Below, one piece after another: positions 9,540 through 17,782 of a DNA stretch of 64,000 nucleotides; the first letter of the stretch is position 1, and the number at the start of each line of letters is the position of its first letter. The stretch is from Streptosporangium sp. NBC_01756 (GTDB taxonomy: Bacteria > Actinomycetota > Actinomycetes > Streptosporangiales > Streptosporangiaceae). The notes under the pieces are model-generated. The model made no database searches and was not told the DNA's origin. It saw nothing but the letters and a program-made list of their open reading frames with translations. The translations under genes and the position numbers were made by a program. Location: assembly GCF_035917975.1 (NCBI RefSeq), contig NZ_CP109130.1:6448001-6512000 (forward strand). The letters run 5' to 3'.

Positions 9540-10472
9540 TCAGCCGCGTCTGGGGACCGGCACCCGCATCAGGTCCCTGGCCGGCACCACTTCACCGTCG
9601 AAGCTGCGACGGACCTCCTCCAGGAACGACGGTTCGTCCGCCGGGCCGTACCTCTCGGAGAAATGCGTCAGTACCAGTTGCCGCACCCCGCACTCGGCGG
9701 CGACCCGGCCGCAGTCGAACGCGGTCAGGTGACCGTACTCCTTGGCCAGCGCGGCCTCCGAGGACAGGAACGTCGATTCGATCACCAGCAGGTCCACGCC
9801 CGCGGCCAGGGCGAACACCCCGTCGCACAGCCGGGTGTCCATGACGAACGCCGCGCTCTGGCCGGGGCGGGGTTCGCTGCACTCCTCCAGCCGGACCGTT
9901 GTCCCGTCGGGAGCGGTCACCGTGCCGGTGCGCTGCAGCTCGCCGACCGACGGGCCCCGGATGCCCCGCTCGGCGAGGAGGGAGGGGACCATGCGGCGGC
10001 CGTCCGGCTCGTCGAGGCGGTAGCCGTAGGACTCGACGGGGTGGGAGAGCGGTCGTGCGGTGAGGGCCACCGGGCCCGCGTCGAAGGTGGCGACCGGTCC
10101 GGAGACGGGACATTCGACGATCACCGAGGTGTCGGCGAAGGCACTGGCGTGGCGCAGGCGGCGCCAGTAGGTCTCACCGGCGGCGGGGTAGGCCGCCCGG
10201 ACCTCGTGGGTGACGCCGTCCCTGGCGATGCGCTGGACGACTCCGGGAACACCCAGGCAGTGGTCGCCGTGGAAGTGGGTGACGCAGATCCAGGTGATGT
10301 CGTGGGAGCCCACGCCCGCCCGGATCATCTGCCGCTGGGTGCCCTCGCCGGGGTCGAACAGGAAGCCCTGACCGTCCCATCGCAGGAGATATCCGTTGTG
10401 GTTACGGTGGCGGGTGGGCACCGCGCTTGAGGTGCCGAGGACGACGAGTTCGCGAAGGGACACAGTCGACAT
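9540..10472 (-). CDS. rnz: ribonuclease Z
   Basis: A 310-residue metallo-beta-lactamase-fold endoribonuclease that processes tRNA precursor 3' ends. The start matches the family: [15 protein letters not shown], then [11 protein letters not shown], and the zinc motif THFHGDH (His66, His68, Asp70, His71). A further upstream in-frame start (10535) would add 21 residues not typical of the family and lacks a ribosome-binding site. The ATG at 10472 shares the CATG tetranucleotide with the divergent ogt start. No Shine-Dalgarno sequence precedes it, so it may be leaderless or initiate weakly. It belongs to RNA maturation and has no functional link to ogt that I can see. Confidence 0.92.
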   Translation of the reverse strand: MSTVSLRELVVLGTSSAVPTRHRNHNGYLLRWDGQGFLFDPGEGTQRQMIRAGVGSHDITWICVTHFHGDHCLGVPGVVQRIARDGVTHEVRAAYPAAGETYWRRLRHASAFADTSVIVECPVSGPVATFDAGPVALTARPLSHPVESYGYRLDEPDGRRMVPSLLAERGIRGPSVGELQRTGTVTAPDGTTVRLEECSEPRPGQSAAFVMDTRLCDGVFALAAGVDLLVIESTFLSSEAALAKEYGHLTAFDCGRVAAECGVRQLVLTHFSERYGPADEPSFLEEVRRSFDGEVVPARDLMRVPVPRRG

Positions 10473-11001
10473 GGTAGGAACCGTGGCGTTCGGGAGCGTC
10501 CCGACACCGCTGGGGGACATGACGGTCGCCGTCACGGAGGACGGTGTCGCGGCCGTCGGTTGGAACGCCCGGCCGGAGGGGCTCCGGGCCCGCGTCCTCG
10601 CGGGGCACGGGCTGGTCGAGGTGGACGAGCCCGGCCGGACGGCGGTGGCGCTCGGTGAGCTCGCCGAATACTACGCTGGCAGGCTGCGGGCCTTCGGCGT
10701 TCCGGTGGACTGGAGGCTGACCTCTCCCACGCAGCGCAGGGTGCTCGGCACGCTGTACGAGACGGTGAAGTACGGCCAGGCCGTGACCTACGGCGAACTG
10801 GCCGCGCGGAGCGGGACGGGCGTCCCCGCGCGGGCGATCGGGTCGATCATGGGCGCCAACCCCCTCCCCGTCATCGTCCCCTGCCACCGGGTGGTCGCCG
10901 GGAACGGCCTGGGCGGGTTCAGCGGGGGAGAGGGTGTGGAGTCCAAGCGGTGGCTGCTGACCATGGAGGGATACCTGCAGCCGACCCTGGACTGGGACTG
11001 A
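10471..11001 (+). CDS. ogt: methylated-DNA--protein-cysteine methyltransferase
   Basis: A 176-residue suicide DNA-repair protein that removes alkyl groups from O6-alkylguanine. The acceptor motif is VIVPCHRVV with Cys138, followed by GLGGFSGG, and the helix-turn-helix [11 protein letters not shown] is present. I start it at the ATG at 10471 because GAAGGGA lies about ten bases upstream; the same frame is open to 10396, inside rnz, without support. The length is typical. It diverges from rnz with overlapping start codons, so the promoter must lie inside the rnz coding sequence on the opposite strand. Confidence 0.93.
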   Translation: MVGTVAFGSVPTPLGDMTVAVTEDGVAAVGWNARPEGLRARVLAGHGLVEVDEPGRTAVALGELAEYYAGRLRAFGVPVDWRLTSPTQRRVLGTLYETVKYGQAVTYGELAARSGTGVPARAIGSIMGANPLPVIVPCHRVVAGNGLGGFSGGEGVESKRWLLTMEGYLQPTLDWD

Positions 11002-11021
11002 GCGCGGCAGCACGGAAACCA

Positions 11022-11038
11022 CCCGGGCCGGGCCCGGG
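11022..11038. terminator. compact GC palindrome between convergent genes
   Basis: CCCGGGCC-G-GGCCCGGG is a perfect 8-bp inverted repeat with one central base. It lies between the ends of ogt and the leftward antitoxin-like gene. A one-base centre cannot form a hairpin with the full stem, so the terminator role is tentative. Confidence 0.35.
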
Positions 11039-11062
11039 CGGTCCGCGTCGGATCACACCGGT

Positions 11063-11383
11063 CTAGCCGGGGTACGGAGGCGTGCCGGTTCCCTCGGGCC
11101 GCTGCGGCGGCCGGGTCGCGTCGGTGCCTTCCGGCGGAGTCGTTCCGCCAGAGGGCTGGGACGTGCCGGGCCTGTCGGGCGTCTGGGGTCTGTCGATCTT
11201 GCCGTCCAGCGTGTCCGCCTGCTTTCTGGCCATCTCGGCGGCACTGTCGATCTGCTGGTCGTATTTGCCGCCCGTCTTCTCCTTGGCCAGCTGCGCTGCC
11301 TTGTCGATGCCCTGGTTGGCGAGTTGCTCGGCTTTGTCGCCGTGCTCGCCGAGCATGCTCTTGACCTTGTCGAATAGCGACAT
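11063..11383 (-). CDS. MT0933/Rv0909-like antitoxin family protein
   Basis: A 106-residue protein. Its first 55 residues (MSLFDKVKSMLGEHGDKAEQ through DKAAQLAKEKTGGKYDQQID) are the Lys/Gln-rich helical pattern of the Rv0909/MT0933-like antitoxin family. The second half is a Pro/Thr/Gly-rich tail. No toxin gene adjoins it, so the assignment rests on the family name; many members are solitary and may be general stress proteins. A TATAAA-like box lies in the AT-rich region upstream on the reverse strand (around 11,470). Confidence 0.75.
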   Translation of the reverse strand: MSLFDKVKSMLGEHGDKAEQLANQGIDKAAQLAKEKTGGKYDQQIDSAAEMARKQADTLDGKIDRPQTPDRPGTSQPSGGTTPPEGTDATRPPQRPEGTGTPPYPG

Positions 11384-11577
11384 AGGTGGATCCCCCGATC
11401 ACCATCATGCATTCCGTAGGGCAAGAAGAACCATCTCCGTCCTTCTTAGGGGCGCGTGTCCGTTTTATAGTCTGTGGAAACAAAAATTCGCCTCAAAAGA
11501 GGGTCTCTCCCTGGCATCCCCGCGTGCTCCGGCCGGCGGGCCGTCCGGTGCGGGAGATCGCCGTTCCCCCGCACCCC

Positions 11578-11616
11578 CTGGTAGTTGACACACTTGTTCC
11601 GTGCGTCAACTACCAG
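11578..11616. repeat. 12-bp perfect inverted repeat enclosing the miaA start codon
   Basis: CTGGTAGTTGAC (11578-11589) and GTCAACTACCAG (11605-11616) pair perfectly around a 15-base loop. The loop contains the GTG start codon (11601-11603) of miaA. It could be a dyad operator across the start, or an mRNA hairpin presenting the start codon in its loop if transcription begins upstream. Confidence 0.6.
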
Positions 11617-12506
11617 TCATCGCCGTCGTCGGGCCCACGGCGGCCGGAAAGTCCGATCTCGCAGTGGACCTCGCCCTCCGGCTGGGAGGTGAGGTCGTCA
11701 ACACCGACTCCATGCAGCTCTACCGGGGGATGGACATCGGAACGGCGAAGCTGTCCGTGGCCGAGCGCCGCGGGGTTCCCCATCACCTGCTCGACATCTG
11801 GGACGTGACCAGGACCGCGAGCGTGGCCGAATACCAGGCGCTGGTCCGGCCGCTGATCGACGACCTGCGGGCCCGGGAGGTCGTGCCGATCCTGGTGGGC
11901 GGCTCCGGGCTCTACGTGCGTGCGGCCCTCGACGACCTGGAGTTTCCCGGCACCGATCCGGAGATCCGTGCCCGGCTGGAGGCGGAGCTTGAGCGTACGG
12001 GCCCGGCACCGCTGTACGAACGCCTCCGCGAGTGCGACCCCAGGGCCGCCGAGGTGATCCTGCCCGGCAACGGCCGCAGGATCGTCCGTGCGCTGGAGGT
12101 CGTCGAGTTCTCCGGGCGGCCGTTCTCGGCGACGATGCCGTCCTACGACGCGGTCTACGACAGCGTGCAGATCGGCGTGGAGGTGCCGAGAGAGGTGCTG
12201 GACGACCGGGTCGCCACAAGGGTGGAACGCATGTGGGAGGCCGGACTGGTGGACGAGGTCCGGGAGCTCGCCGCGAGAGGACTCGCCGCAGGCCGTACGG
12301 CCAGCCGGGCACTCGGCTACGCCCAGGTGCTGAGGTTCCTCGACGGGGAGTGGACCGAACGGCAGGCGATGGACGAGACGGTCCGCGCGACGCGCCGGTT
12401 CGTCCGCCGCCAGGAGTCGTGGTTCCGCCGAGACCCCCGGGTGGTCTGGCTCCCTCAGCAGGCCCCCGACCTCCTCGACCGGGCGCTCGCGAGGGTGCGC
12501 CGCTGA
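11601..12506 (+). CDS. miaA: tRNA dimethylallyltransferase
   Basis: A 301-residue enzyme that adds a dimethylallyl group to A37 of tRNAs reading UNN codons. The P-loop GPTAAGKS is at residues 11-18, followed by VNTDSMQLYRGMDIGTAK and the GGSGLYVRA motif; the C-terminal RRQESWFRRDP is conserved. It starts at a GTG with no Shine-Dalgarno, placed in the loop of a 12-bp inverted repeat. dapF follows after 48 bases on the same strand, a common actinobacterial pairing. Confidence 0.96.
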   Translation: MRQLPVIAVVGPTAAGKSDLAVDLALRLGGEVVNTDSMQLYRGMDIGTAKLSVAERRGVPHHLLDIWDVTRTASVAEYQALVRPLIDDLRAREVVPILVGGSGLYVRAALDDLEFPGTDPEIRARLEAELERTGPAPLYERLRECDPRAAEVILPGNGRRIVRALEVVEFSGRPFSATMPSYDAVYDSVQIGVEVPREVLDDRVATRVERMWEAGLVDEVRELAARGLAAGRTASRALGYAQVLRFLDGEWTERQAMDETVRATRRFVRRQESWFRRDPRVVWLPQQAPDLLDRALARVRR

Positions 12507-12554
12507 TCACGACGCTGGGCGAGGGGTCCCGACCGGCGCGGCTAGAGTCGGGAT

Positions 12555-13361
12555 ATGCGATTCGTAAAGGGACACGGAACCGAGAACGACTTCATCATCC
12601 TGCCCGACCCCGACGGTGAGCTGGACCTGCCCGCCACGCTGGTGGCCGCGGTGTGCGACCGGCGGGTCGGGCTCGGCGCCGACGGAGTGCTGCATGTGAT
12701 GCGGACGAAGCTCAGCCCGGAGGTGGCCGACCAGGCGGGAGAGGCCGAGTGGTTCATGGACTACCGCAACGCCGACGGCGGCATGGCCGAGATGTGCGGC
12801 AACGGGATACGGGTCTTCGCCCGTTACCTGGTCGAGGCGGGGCTGGTCGATGCGGGCGAGTTCGGGGTGGCGACCCGGGGCGGGGTCAAGCGCGTCCGCC
12901 TGATGGAGAGCGGCGACGTGAGCGTGGACATGGGACGCCCCAGGATACTGGGCCGCAGCCGTACGGTCGTGGCCGGCCAGGAGTACGAAGGCCTCCGCAT
13001 CGACATGGGAAACCCGCACCTGGCCTGCGTCATCGGTGACCCGGTGGTCCAGCTCGACCTGGGCTACCAGCCCGTCTTCGACCCCGAGGTGTTCCCCAGC
13101 GGGGTGAACATCGAACTGTTCAACCCGGTCGGTCCGCGCCGGGTCGTGATGCGGGTCTTCGAGCGGGGCTCGGGGGAGACGCGGTCCTGCGGCACCGGCG
13201 CGGTCGCCTCCGCGGTGGCGGCCGCGGAGCTGGCGGGAGAGACCACCGGCACCTGGGCCGTGGATGTGCTGGGCGGCAGCCTCACCGTCACGCTCGACGA
13301 GCACACCAGCCACCTGGCGGGTCCCGCCGTCCTGGTCGCATCGGGAGAAGTCACCCTCTAA
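12555..13361 (+). CDS. dapF: diaminopimelate epimerase
   Basis: A 268-residue PLP-independent epimerase that converts LL- to meso-diaminopimelate for lysine and peptidoglycan synthesis. The two catalytic cysteines are present: Cys81 in AEMCGNGIRVFARY and Cys212 in TRSCGTGAVASA. The start RFVKGHGTENDFI is typical. TAGAGT at 12543-12548 lies six bases before the ATG, so the gene probably has its own leaderless promoter despite its closeness to miaA. Confidence 0.96.
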   Translation: MRFVKGHGTENDFIILPDPDGELDLPATLVAAVCDRRVGLGADGVLHVMRTKLSPEVADQAGEAEWFMDYRNADGGMAEMCGNGIRVFARYLVEAGLVDAGEFGVATRGGVKRVRLMESGDVSVDMGRPRILGRSRTVVAGQEYEGLRIDMGNPHLACVIGDPVVQLDLGYQPVFDPEVFPSGVNIELFNPVGPRRVVMRVFERGSGETRSCGTGAVASAVAAAELAGETTGTWAVDVLGGSLTVTLDEHTSHLAGPAVLVASGEVTL

Positions 13362-13420
13362 CGGCTCGCATGAGCCAAGTCGTTTGGGGCATGCCCGCCG
13401 ACCTGGCAGACTGACGTCCC

Positions 13421-15697
13421 ATGGACGTGGACATCTGGGCCTGGGTCGGCGACACCCAGCGGCAACTGCACGAAGCCGGGCACACCGGTCTGGCCATGGC
13501 GATCGGTGACGTGCCCGGGCAGGCGCTGGAGGGCCGCTACGCGCAGCTCGACGTGCTGGCGCCGGCCATCGCGCAGCAGGCGGAGAACTTGGAGCTGCCC
13601 TGGCTTGAGTTCTACGCCCGCTACTGGCACCTGATCGGCCGGGTCGGCGACCGCGCCCAGGGCGCGGTCGCGATGGCCGACGCGGAGACGCTGGTCGAGT
13701 TCGCCCGGCGCGAAGACGTCCGTGACTGCCCGGCGGCCCCCGGCGCCGTCATCGCGCTGGTCGTCGCCCAGCTCAACACCGACGGACCCGGCTACGCGGC
13801 CGAGCGGCTGGCGGCCCTGTCCGCCACCGGGGTCGAGCCTGAGTCACTGGCCTTCTCCGCCGTCGCCGAACAGTACGTCGCCGCCCTGGTGGACGCCGGC
13901 CGCGTCGACGAGGCGATCACTCACGCCGAGTCCGCCGTGGCGAAGCTGGGCGCCGTCGGCCGTGAGGCGAGCTGGGAGCTGGGGGCGGCCTCGGCCCGTG
14001 CCCTCCTCGCCGCCGGACGCGCGGAGGACGCGCTCACCGCGCTCACCGCCGCAGCCGACTTCAAGCCGGACGACCCGGTGGCCAAGGAGCACCGTGACGG
14101 TGTGCTGCGCGCGCTCGTGCTCGCGAGTCTGGACCGGGTGCAGGAGGCCGTCGACGCCCTTCCCGATCTCGACGTGGTCGGCGACCACCCGCGCGACTGG
14201 GTCGAGTGGGCGCACGCCATCGGCAGGCTCGCCGGATCCGCGCAGATCACCAACAGCTGGCAGCTCGGCCGGGTGCTCAAGCAGTGGGTCGACTACTTCG
14301 CCATGATGGGCGGTTACCGCGCCCGGGTCGAGCTCGCGCTCATCGCCGGTGAGCTGGCCGTCGCCAGGCAGGGGGTGTGGCAGGCCCGGTCGCTGGCCGA
14401 CCTCGCCGAGTCCGCCGCCGGGGAGCTCAAGAACCCCGGTGACATCGCCGAGCGGATCGCCGCACTACGCGCCGGTGCCGACGCGGTCACCCCGCAGGCC
14501 GCCCCCGGCCCCACGGCCGAGCTGGTCGGCTACTTCGACGCCGCCGACGGCTTCAACGCCGACCCCGAGCGCTGGGTGGGCTGGCTGACCCCGCTGTCCG
14601 GACAGGACCTCGAGGCCACCCGGCGGCACACCACCACGCTGGGCTTCCTCGGTTTCCCCGCCAAGGGCGCCGACATCTACTGGACCATGCTGGTCGCCTC
14701 CGGCGACATCGAGACCGCCGACCCGCAGGATGTCTCCTATCTCACCGGCCTGCTGATCGAGGCCCGCCAGGACGAGCGGCTGGAGCAGATGGCCGAGCGG
14801 CTCCCCGCCGCCCAGCGCCACCTGGCCCTGGGCCGTCTGCACCGTGCGCGGGAGCGCTGGGAGCAGGCCGCGGAAGAGGGTGAGGCGGCGGTCAACGCCG
14901 GTGCGGGTGCCGAGGCGAGCCGCCTGTGGTCCAGTGCCGTCCAGCAGAACGGTGACAACGCCAAGGGCGCACAGATCCTGCGCGGGCTCATCGACGCCGA
15001 GGACACCGAGCCCGAGGACGTCTGGCGCATGATCACCATGGCGACGGCCGCCGAGGACTGGGAGACCGTCCGGGTGGGCGCCGCCAAGGTCGGCATGCCG
15101 CTCCAGTCGGCCGAGGGGCCGATCGAGGAGGAGATGGGCCTGGTGCGCGTCATCCTGCCCGCTCCCGACGGCAGCCAGCGCGCGGTCATCAGTCTCCGGA
15201 CCGGTCCCGCCACCGCCCGGCTGGCCATCCCGCAGCCTCCTGGCATGGACTACAACGCCGGTGACCTGGTCGTCTTCGACCCGCAGCTGCTGGAGCCGGT
15301 CCCGGAGAGCGCGGAGGAGCAGGAGAACTTCATCCCGCCGTTCGCCGCGGTGAGCATGCTCCGCCCAGGTGGCTACACCAGCTGGTTCTTCGACGGGGCG
15401 GCTCCCAGCGAGGCCGACTGGACCGAGTTCAACGAGGTCCTGGCCGAGCGCGGCTGGCCGATGTGGGTCTACAGCGACGAGAACTACACCGTGAGCCACC
15501 CGACCTCGGGTGAGCGGCTGCAGGGGGTGTTCGGCTGGATCGCGGTCCCGCCGGATGTCACGCCGGTCGAGGTCGACGCGCTGCTCGACGACGCCACCGA
15601 GCGCTGGGTGCACCCGCTGGCCTGGCTCGACCTGGCCAAGGCCGTTGACGTCGAGGTGGAGCGGCACGAGCGCATCACCAAGGAGTACGGCCTGTAG
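13421..15697 (+). CDS. TPR-like repeat protein of unknown function
   Basis: A 758-residue Ala-rich, acidic, helical protein without signal peptide or membrane segment. Repeated motifs such as EQYVAALVDAGRVDEAI, ARALLAAGRAEDALTALT and LGRLHRARERWEQAAEEGEA resemble tetratricopeptide helices. The last 200 residues (from about 560) are beta-rich and Trp-containing, with no family I recognise. CAGACT at 13407-13412 lies eight bases upstream of the ATG, so the transcript may be leaderless. A strong hairpin follows the stop. It is probably a scaffold, but no partner can be named. Confidence 0.75.
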   Translation: MDVDIWAWVGDTQRQLHEAGHTGLAMAIGDVPGQALEGRYAQLDVLAPAIAQQAENLELPWLEFYARYWHLIGRVGDRAQGAVAMADAETLVEFARREDVRDCPAAPGAVIALVVAQLNTDGPGYAAERLAALSATGVEPESLAFSAVAEQYVAALVDAGRVDEAITHAESAVAKLGAVGREASWELGAASARALLAAGRAEDALTALTAAADFKPDDPVAKEHRDGVLRALVLASLDRVQEAVDALPDLDVVGDHPRDWVEWAHAIGRLAGSAQITNSWQLGRVLKQWVDYFAMMGGYRARVELALIAGELAVARQGVWQARSLADLAESAAGELKNPGDIAERIAALRAGADAVTPQAAPGPTAELVGYFDAADGFNADPERWVGWLTPLSGQDLEATRRHTTTLGFLGFPAKGADIYWTMLVASGDIETADPQDVSYLTGLLIEARQDERLEQMAERLPAAQRHLALGRLHRARERWEQAAEEGEAAVNAGAGAEASRLWSSAVQQNGDNAKGAQILRGLIDAEDTEPEDVWRMITMATAAEDWETVRVGAAKVGMPLQSAEGPIEEEMGLVRVILPAPDGSQRAVISLRTGPATARLAIPQPPGMDYNAGDLVVFDPQLLEPVPESAEEQENFIPPFAAVSMLRPGGYTSWFFDGAAPSEADWTEFNEVLAERGWPMWVYSDENYTVSHPTSGERLQGVFGWIAVPPDVTPVEVDALLDDATERWVHPLAWLDLAKAVDVEVERHERITKEYGL

Positions 15698-15733
15698 GGA
15701 CGGTTCCGGCGGCCGAAGGTCCCGGACACATCG

Positions 15734-15767
15734 CACCGCTCATGAGGGAACCCCCTCATGGGCGGTG
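15734..15767. terminator. terminator after the TPR gene
   Basis: A 15-bp stem with one G-U pair (arms 15734-15748 and 15753-15767) and an AACC loop starts 37 bases after the TPR gene stop and precedes the SDR gene. Confidence 0.75.
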
Positions 15768-15837
15768 TGCTCTCCATCTCTAGAATCTCATTCTGTCATT
15801 CTGTGCGGTGGGTTCCGCGCCGAGGAGGAGGATCTGG

Positions 15838-16596
15838 ATGCTGGACCGATTCCGGTTGGACGGCAAGGTCGCGATCGTCACCGGAGCGTCCTCGGGGCTC
15901 GGCGTCGCGTTCGCGCGCGGCCTGGCCGAGGCGGGGGCGGACATCGTCATCGGTGCGCGCCGCAAGGAACGCCTTGAGGAGACCCGCGCCCTGGTCGAGG
16001 AGACCGGCAGGCGATGTGTCGCCGCGGTGACCGACGTGACCCGCCCGGAGGACTGCCGGTCGCTGGTCGAGACGGCGGTCGCGGAGCTGGGCGCGGTGGA
16101 CATTCTGATCAACAACGCCGGTGTCGGTACCGCGGTGCCCGCGCTCAAGGAGACTCCCGAGCAGTTCCGGCAGGTGGTGGAGATCAACCTGTACGGCACC
16201 TACTGGATGGCCCAGGCCTGTGCCCGGGTCATGCGGCCCGGCTCCTCCATCGTCAACGTCGGCAGTGTCCTGGGGGAGACGACGGCGGGCCTGCCGCAGG
16301 CCGCCTACAGTTCCTCCAAGGCGGCGGTCGTCGGGCTCACCCGTGACCTGGCCCAGCAGTGGACCGGTCGGCGCGGCATCCGGGTCAACTGCGTCGAGCC
16401 CGGCTTCTTCGCCTCGGAGATGACCGAGCAGTACGCCGAGGGATACCTGGCGCGGCAGCTTGAGCACCGTGTGCTGATGGGGCGCCCCGGCGATCCGGCC
16501 GAGCTCGTCGCGGCGGCGATCTTCCTTGCCTCCGACGCGGGATCCTACGTGACCGGGGCCGTGATCCCAGTGGACGGCGGAATCCTCGTCACCTGA
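15838..16596 (+). CDS. SDR family NAD(P)-dependent oxidoreductase
   Basis: A 252-residue classical short-chain dehydrogenase. The cofactor motif TGASSGLG is at residues 15-22 and NNAG near 92-95. The catalytic residues are Ser143, Tyr157 and Lys161 in YSSSK, and the C-terminal GSYVTGAVIPVDGG is typical. The ATG at 15838 is chosen for the GAGGAGGA upstream; an earlier in-frame start has none. The substrate cannot be told from sequence. It seems monocistronic. Confidence 0.92.
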   Translation: MLDRFRLDGKVAIVTGASSGLGVAFARGLAEAGADIVIGARRKERLEETRALVEETGRRCVAAVTDVTRPEDCRSLVETAVAELGAVDILINNAGVGTAVPALKETPEQFRQVVEINLYGTYWMAQACARVMRPGSSIVNVGSVLGETTAGLPQAAYSSSKAAVVGLTRDLAQQWTGRRGIRVNCVEPGFFASEMTEQYAEGYLARQLEHRVLMGRPGDPAELVAAAIFLASDAGSYVTGAVIPVDGGILVT

Positions 16597-16678
16597 AACG
16601 CGGTCTCCTTTCGCCATCCCTTTCGATACATGGGGTAATTTGCCACTTCATGGGTAATGAATGCACGTGAGAGGTGGC

Positions 16679-17350
16679 ATGGCGCAGTCGGCGCTGGTAA
16701 GAGGTGCGGTCGTCGCGACGGTCGCGTTCACATTGGCCGGTTGCGGCCTCGAAGGTCAGGGCGGCGGCGACCAGGCCGCCGGAACGGGGCAGTCCGCTGC
16801 CTCCGCACTCAAGGACCTCAAGAAACTCGAGGTCAAGGGGCGCGCCCCGATGACCGGATTCGACCGGGACGAGTTCGGTCCCGCCTGGACGGATGTCGAC
16901 CACAACGGCTGCGACACCCGCAACGACATCCTCAAACGCGATCTCAAGGACGAGACCTTCAAGCAGGGAACCCACGACTGCATCGTGCTGACCGGGGTCC
17001 TCGACGATCCGTACAGCGGCAAGACCATCTCGTTCACCCGCGGTCAGAAGACGAGTACGGCGGTGCAGATCGACCACGTGGTCGCCCTGGCCGACGCGTG
17101 GCAGAAGGGCGCCCAGCAACTGCCGGAGAGCAGGCGCAAAGAACTGGCCAACGATCCACTGAACCTGCTGGCCACCGACGGCCCGCTGAACGGTCAGAAG
17201 GGCGCCGGTGACGCGGCCACCTGGCTGCCGCCGCGCCGCGCCTACCGGTGCACCTATGTCTCACGCCAGATCGAGGTGAAGGTCAAGTACGACCTGTGGG
17301 TGACGTCCGCGGAGAAGGACGCCATGCAGACCGTGCTCGACTCCTGCTGA
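16679..17350 (+). CDS. HNH (DUF1524/GmrSD C-terminal-like) lipoprotein
   Basis: A 223-residue exported protein. The signal sequence ends in the lipobox FTLAGC (Cys22), so it is predicted to be lipid-anchored outside the membrane. The mature part has the His-containing QIDHVVALADAW and NDPLNLLATDGPLNGQKGAGDAATWLPP, the HNH-type core of extracellular DUF1524-like nucleases. Two cysteine pairs could form disulphides. A role in degrading external DNA is plausible but not shown. The ATG at 16679 follows GAGAGGTGG; 16661 is possible but less well placed. Its stop abuts the end of the convergent PepSY gene with no gap. Confidence 0.87.
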   Translation: MAQSALVRGAVVATVAFTLAGCGLEGQGGGDQAAGTGQSAASALKDLKKLEVKGRAPMTGFDRDEFGPAWTDVDHNGCDTRNDILKRDLKDETFKQGTHDCIVLTGVLDDPYSGKTISFTRGQKTSTAVQIDHVVALADAWQKGAQQLPESRRKELANDPLNLLATDGPLNGQKGAGDAATWLPPRRAYRCTYVSRQIEVKVKYDLWVTSAEKDAMQTVLDSC

Positions 17351-17731
17351 TCAGTCGTCGGAACCGTGCCCGTGCCCGTGCCGGTCCTCATGCTCGCGCT
17401 CGTACTTGACGATCTTTCCGGTGCTGGCCGACACGTAGACCTCGTACTCCCGGCCGCCCTTGCGCAGTTCGACCTTCCAGACCCGCCGGCCGTGCTCCCA
17501 CTCACGCTCGACCTCGGTCACGCGTGCGCCGGGGACGCGCTTCCTGGCGATCTGGACGGCCCTGCTGGAGGAGATGCCCGCTACGGCCGGTGCGGCGACG
17601 GCGGCGGCGGACACGGTCGTGGTGGTGGTGGCGGTCGCCGCCTGGCTCGCGGCGAGGGAGATACCGCCCCCGCCGACCAGGAGAGCGGCGGTTCCGATGG
17701 ACGCGACGGTGATTCTGGTGATCTGTTTCAT
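17351..17731 (-). CDS. secreted PepSY-domain protein
   Basis: A 126-residue protein. A signal peptide of about 28 residues and an Ala/Thr linker are followed by one PepSY domain (ISSSRAVQIARKRVPGARVTEVEREWEHGRRVWKVELRK split around residue 70; ASTGKIVKYERE near the end). The tail is His/Asp-rich (HGHGHGSDD) and could bind metal. It follows the histidine kinase gene, and an OmpR-type direct repeat CTTAGCG-N4-CTTAGCG lies 34 bases before its start, with TATCTC as a possible -10. It is therefore the likely target of the adjacent two-component system. PepSY domains are known as protease-inhibitory or sensing modules. Confidence 0.87.
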   Translation of the reverse strand: MKQITRITVASIGTAALLVGGGGISLAASQAATATTTTTVSAAAVAAPAVAGISSSRAVQIARKRVPGARVTEVEREWEHGRRVWKVELRKGGREYEVYVSASTGKIVKYEREHEDRHGHGHGSDD

Positions 17732-17764
17732 GGCTCCAGCTTCGCCGCGATCGAGATAGGGCCG

Positions 17765-17782
17765 CGCTAAGCCTCCGCTAAG
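17765..17782 (-). promoter_or_regulatory. direct-repeat operator upstream of the PepSY gene
   Basis: On the reverse strand CTTAGCG-GAGG-CTTAGCG, two identical heptamers with an 11-base period, overlaps the end of the kinase gene and ends 33 bases before the PepSY start. This is the usual layout of an OmpR/PhoB-family binding site. A near-identical pair occurs at 19751 in front of the response-regulator gene. Confidence 0.6.

Noticed and set aside
11585-11590. TTGACA read as a -35 box for miaA
   Set aside because: It lies only 11 bases before the start codon, too close to act as a -35 for this gene. It is part of the inverted repeat.
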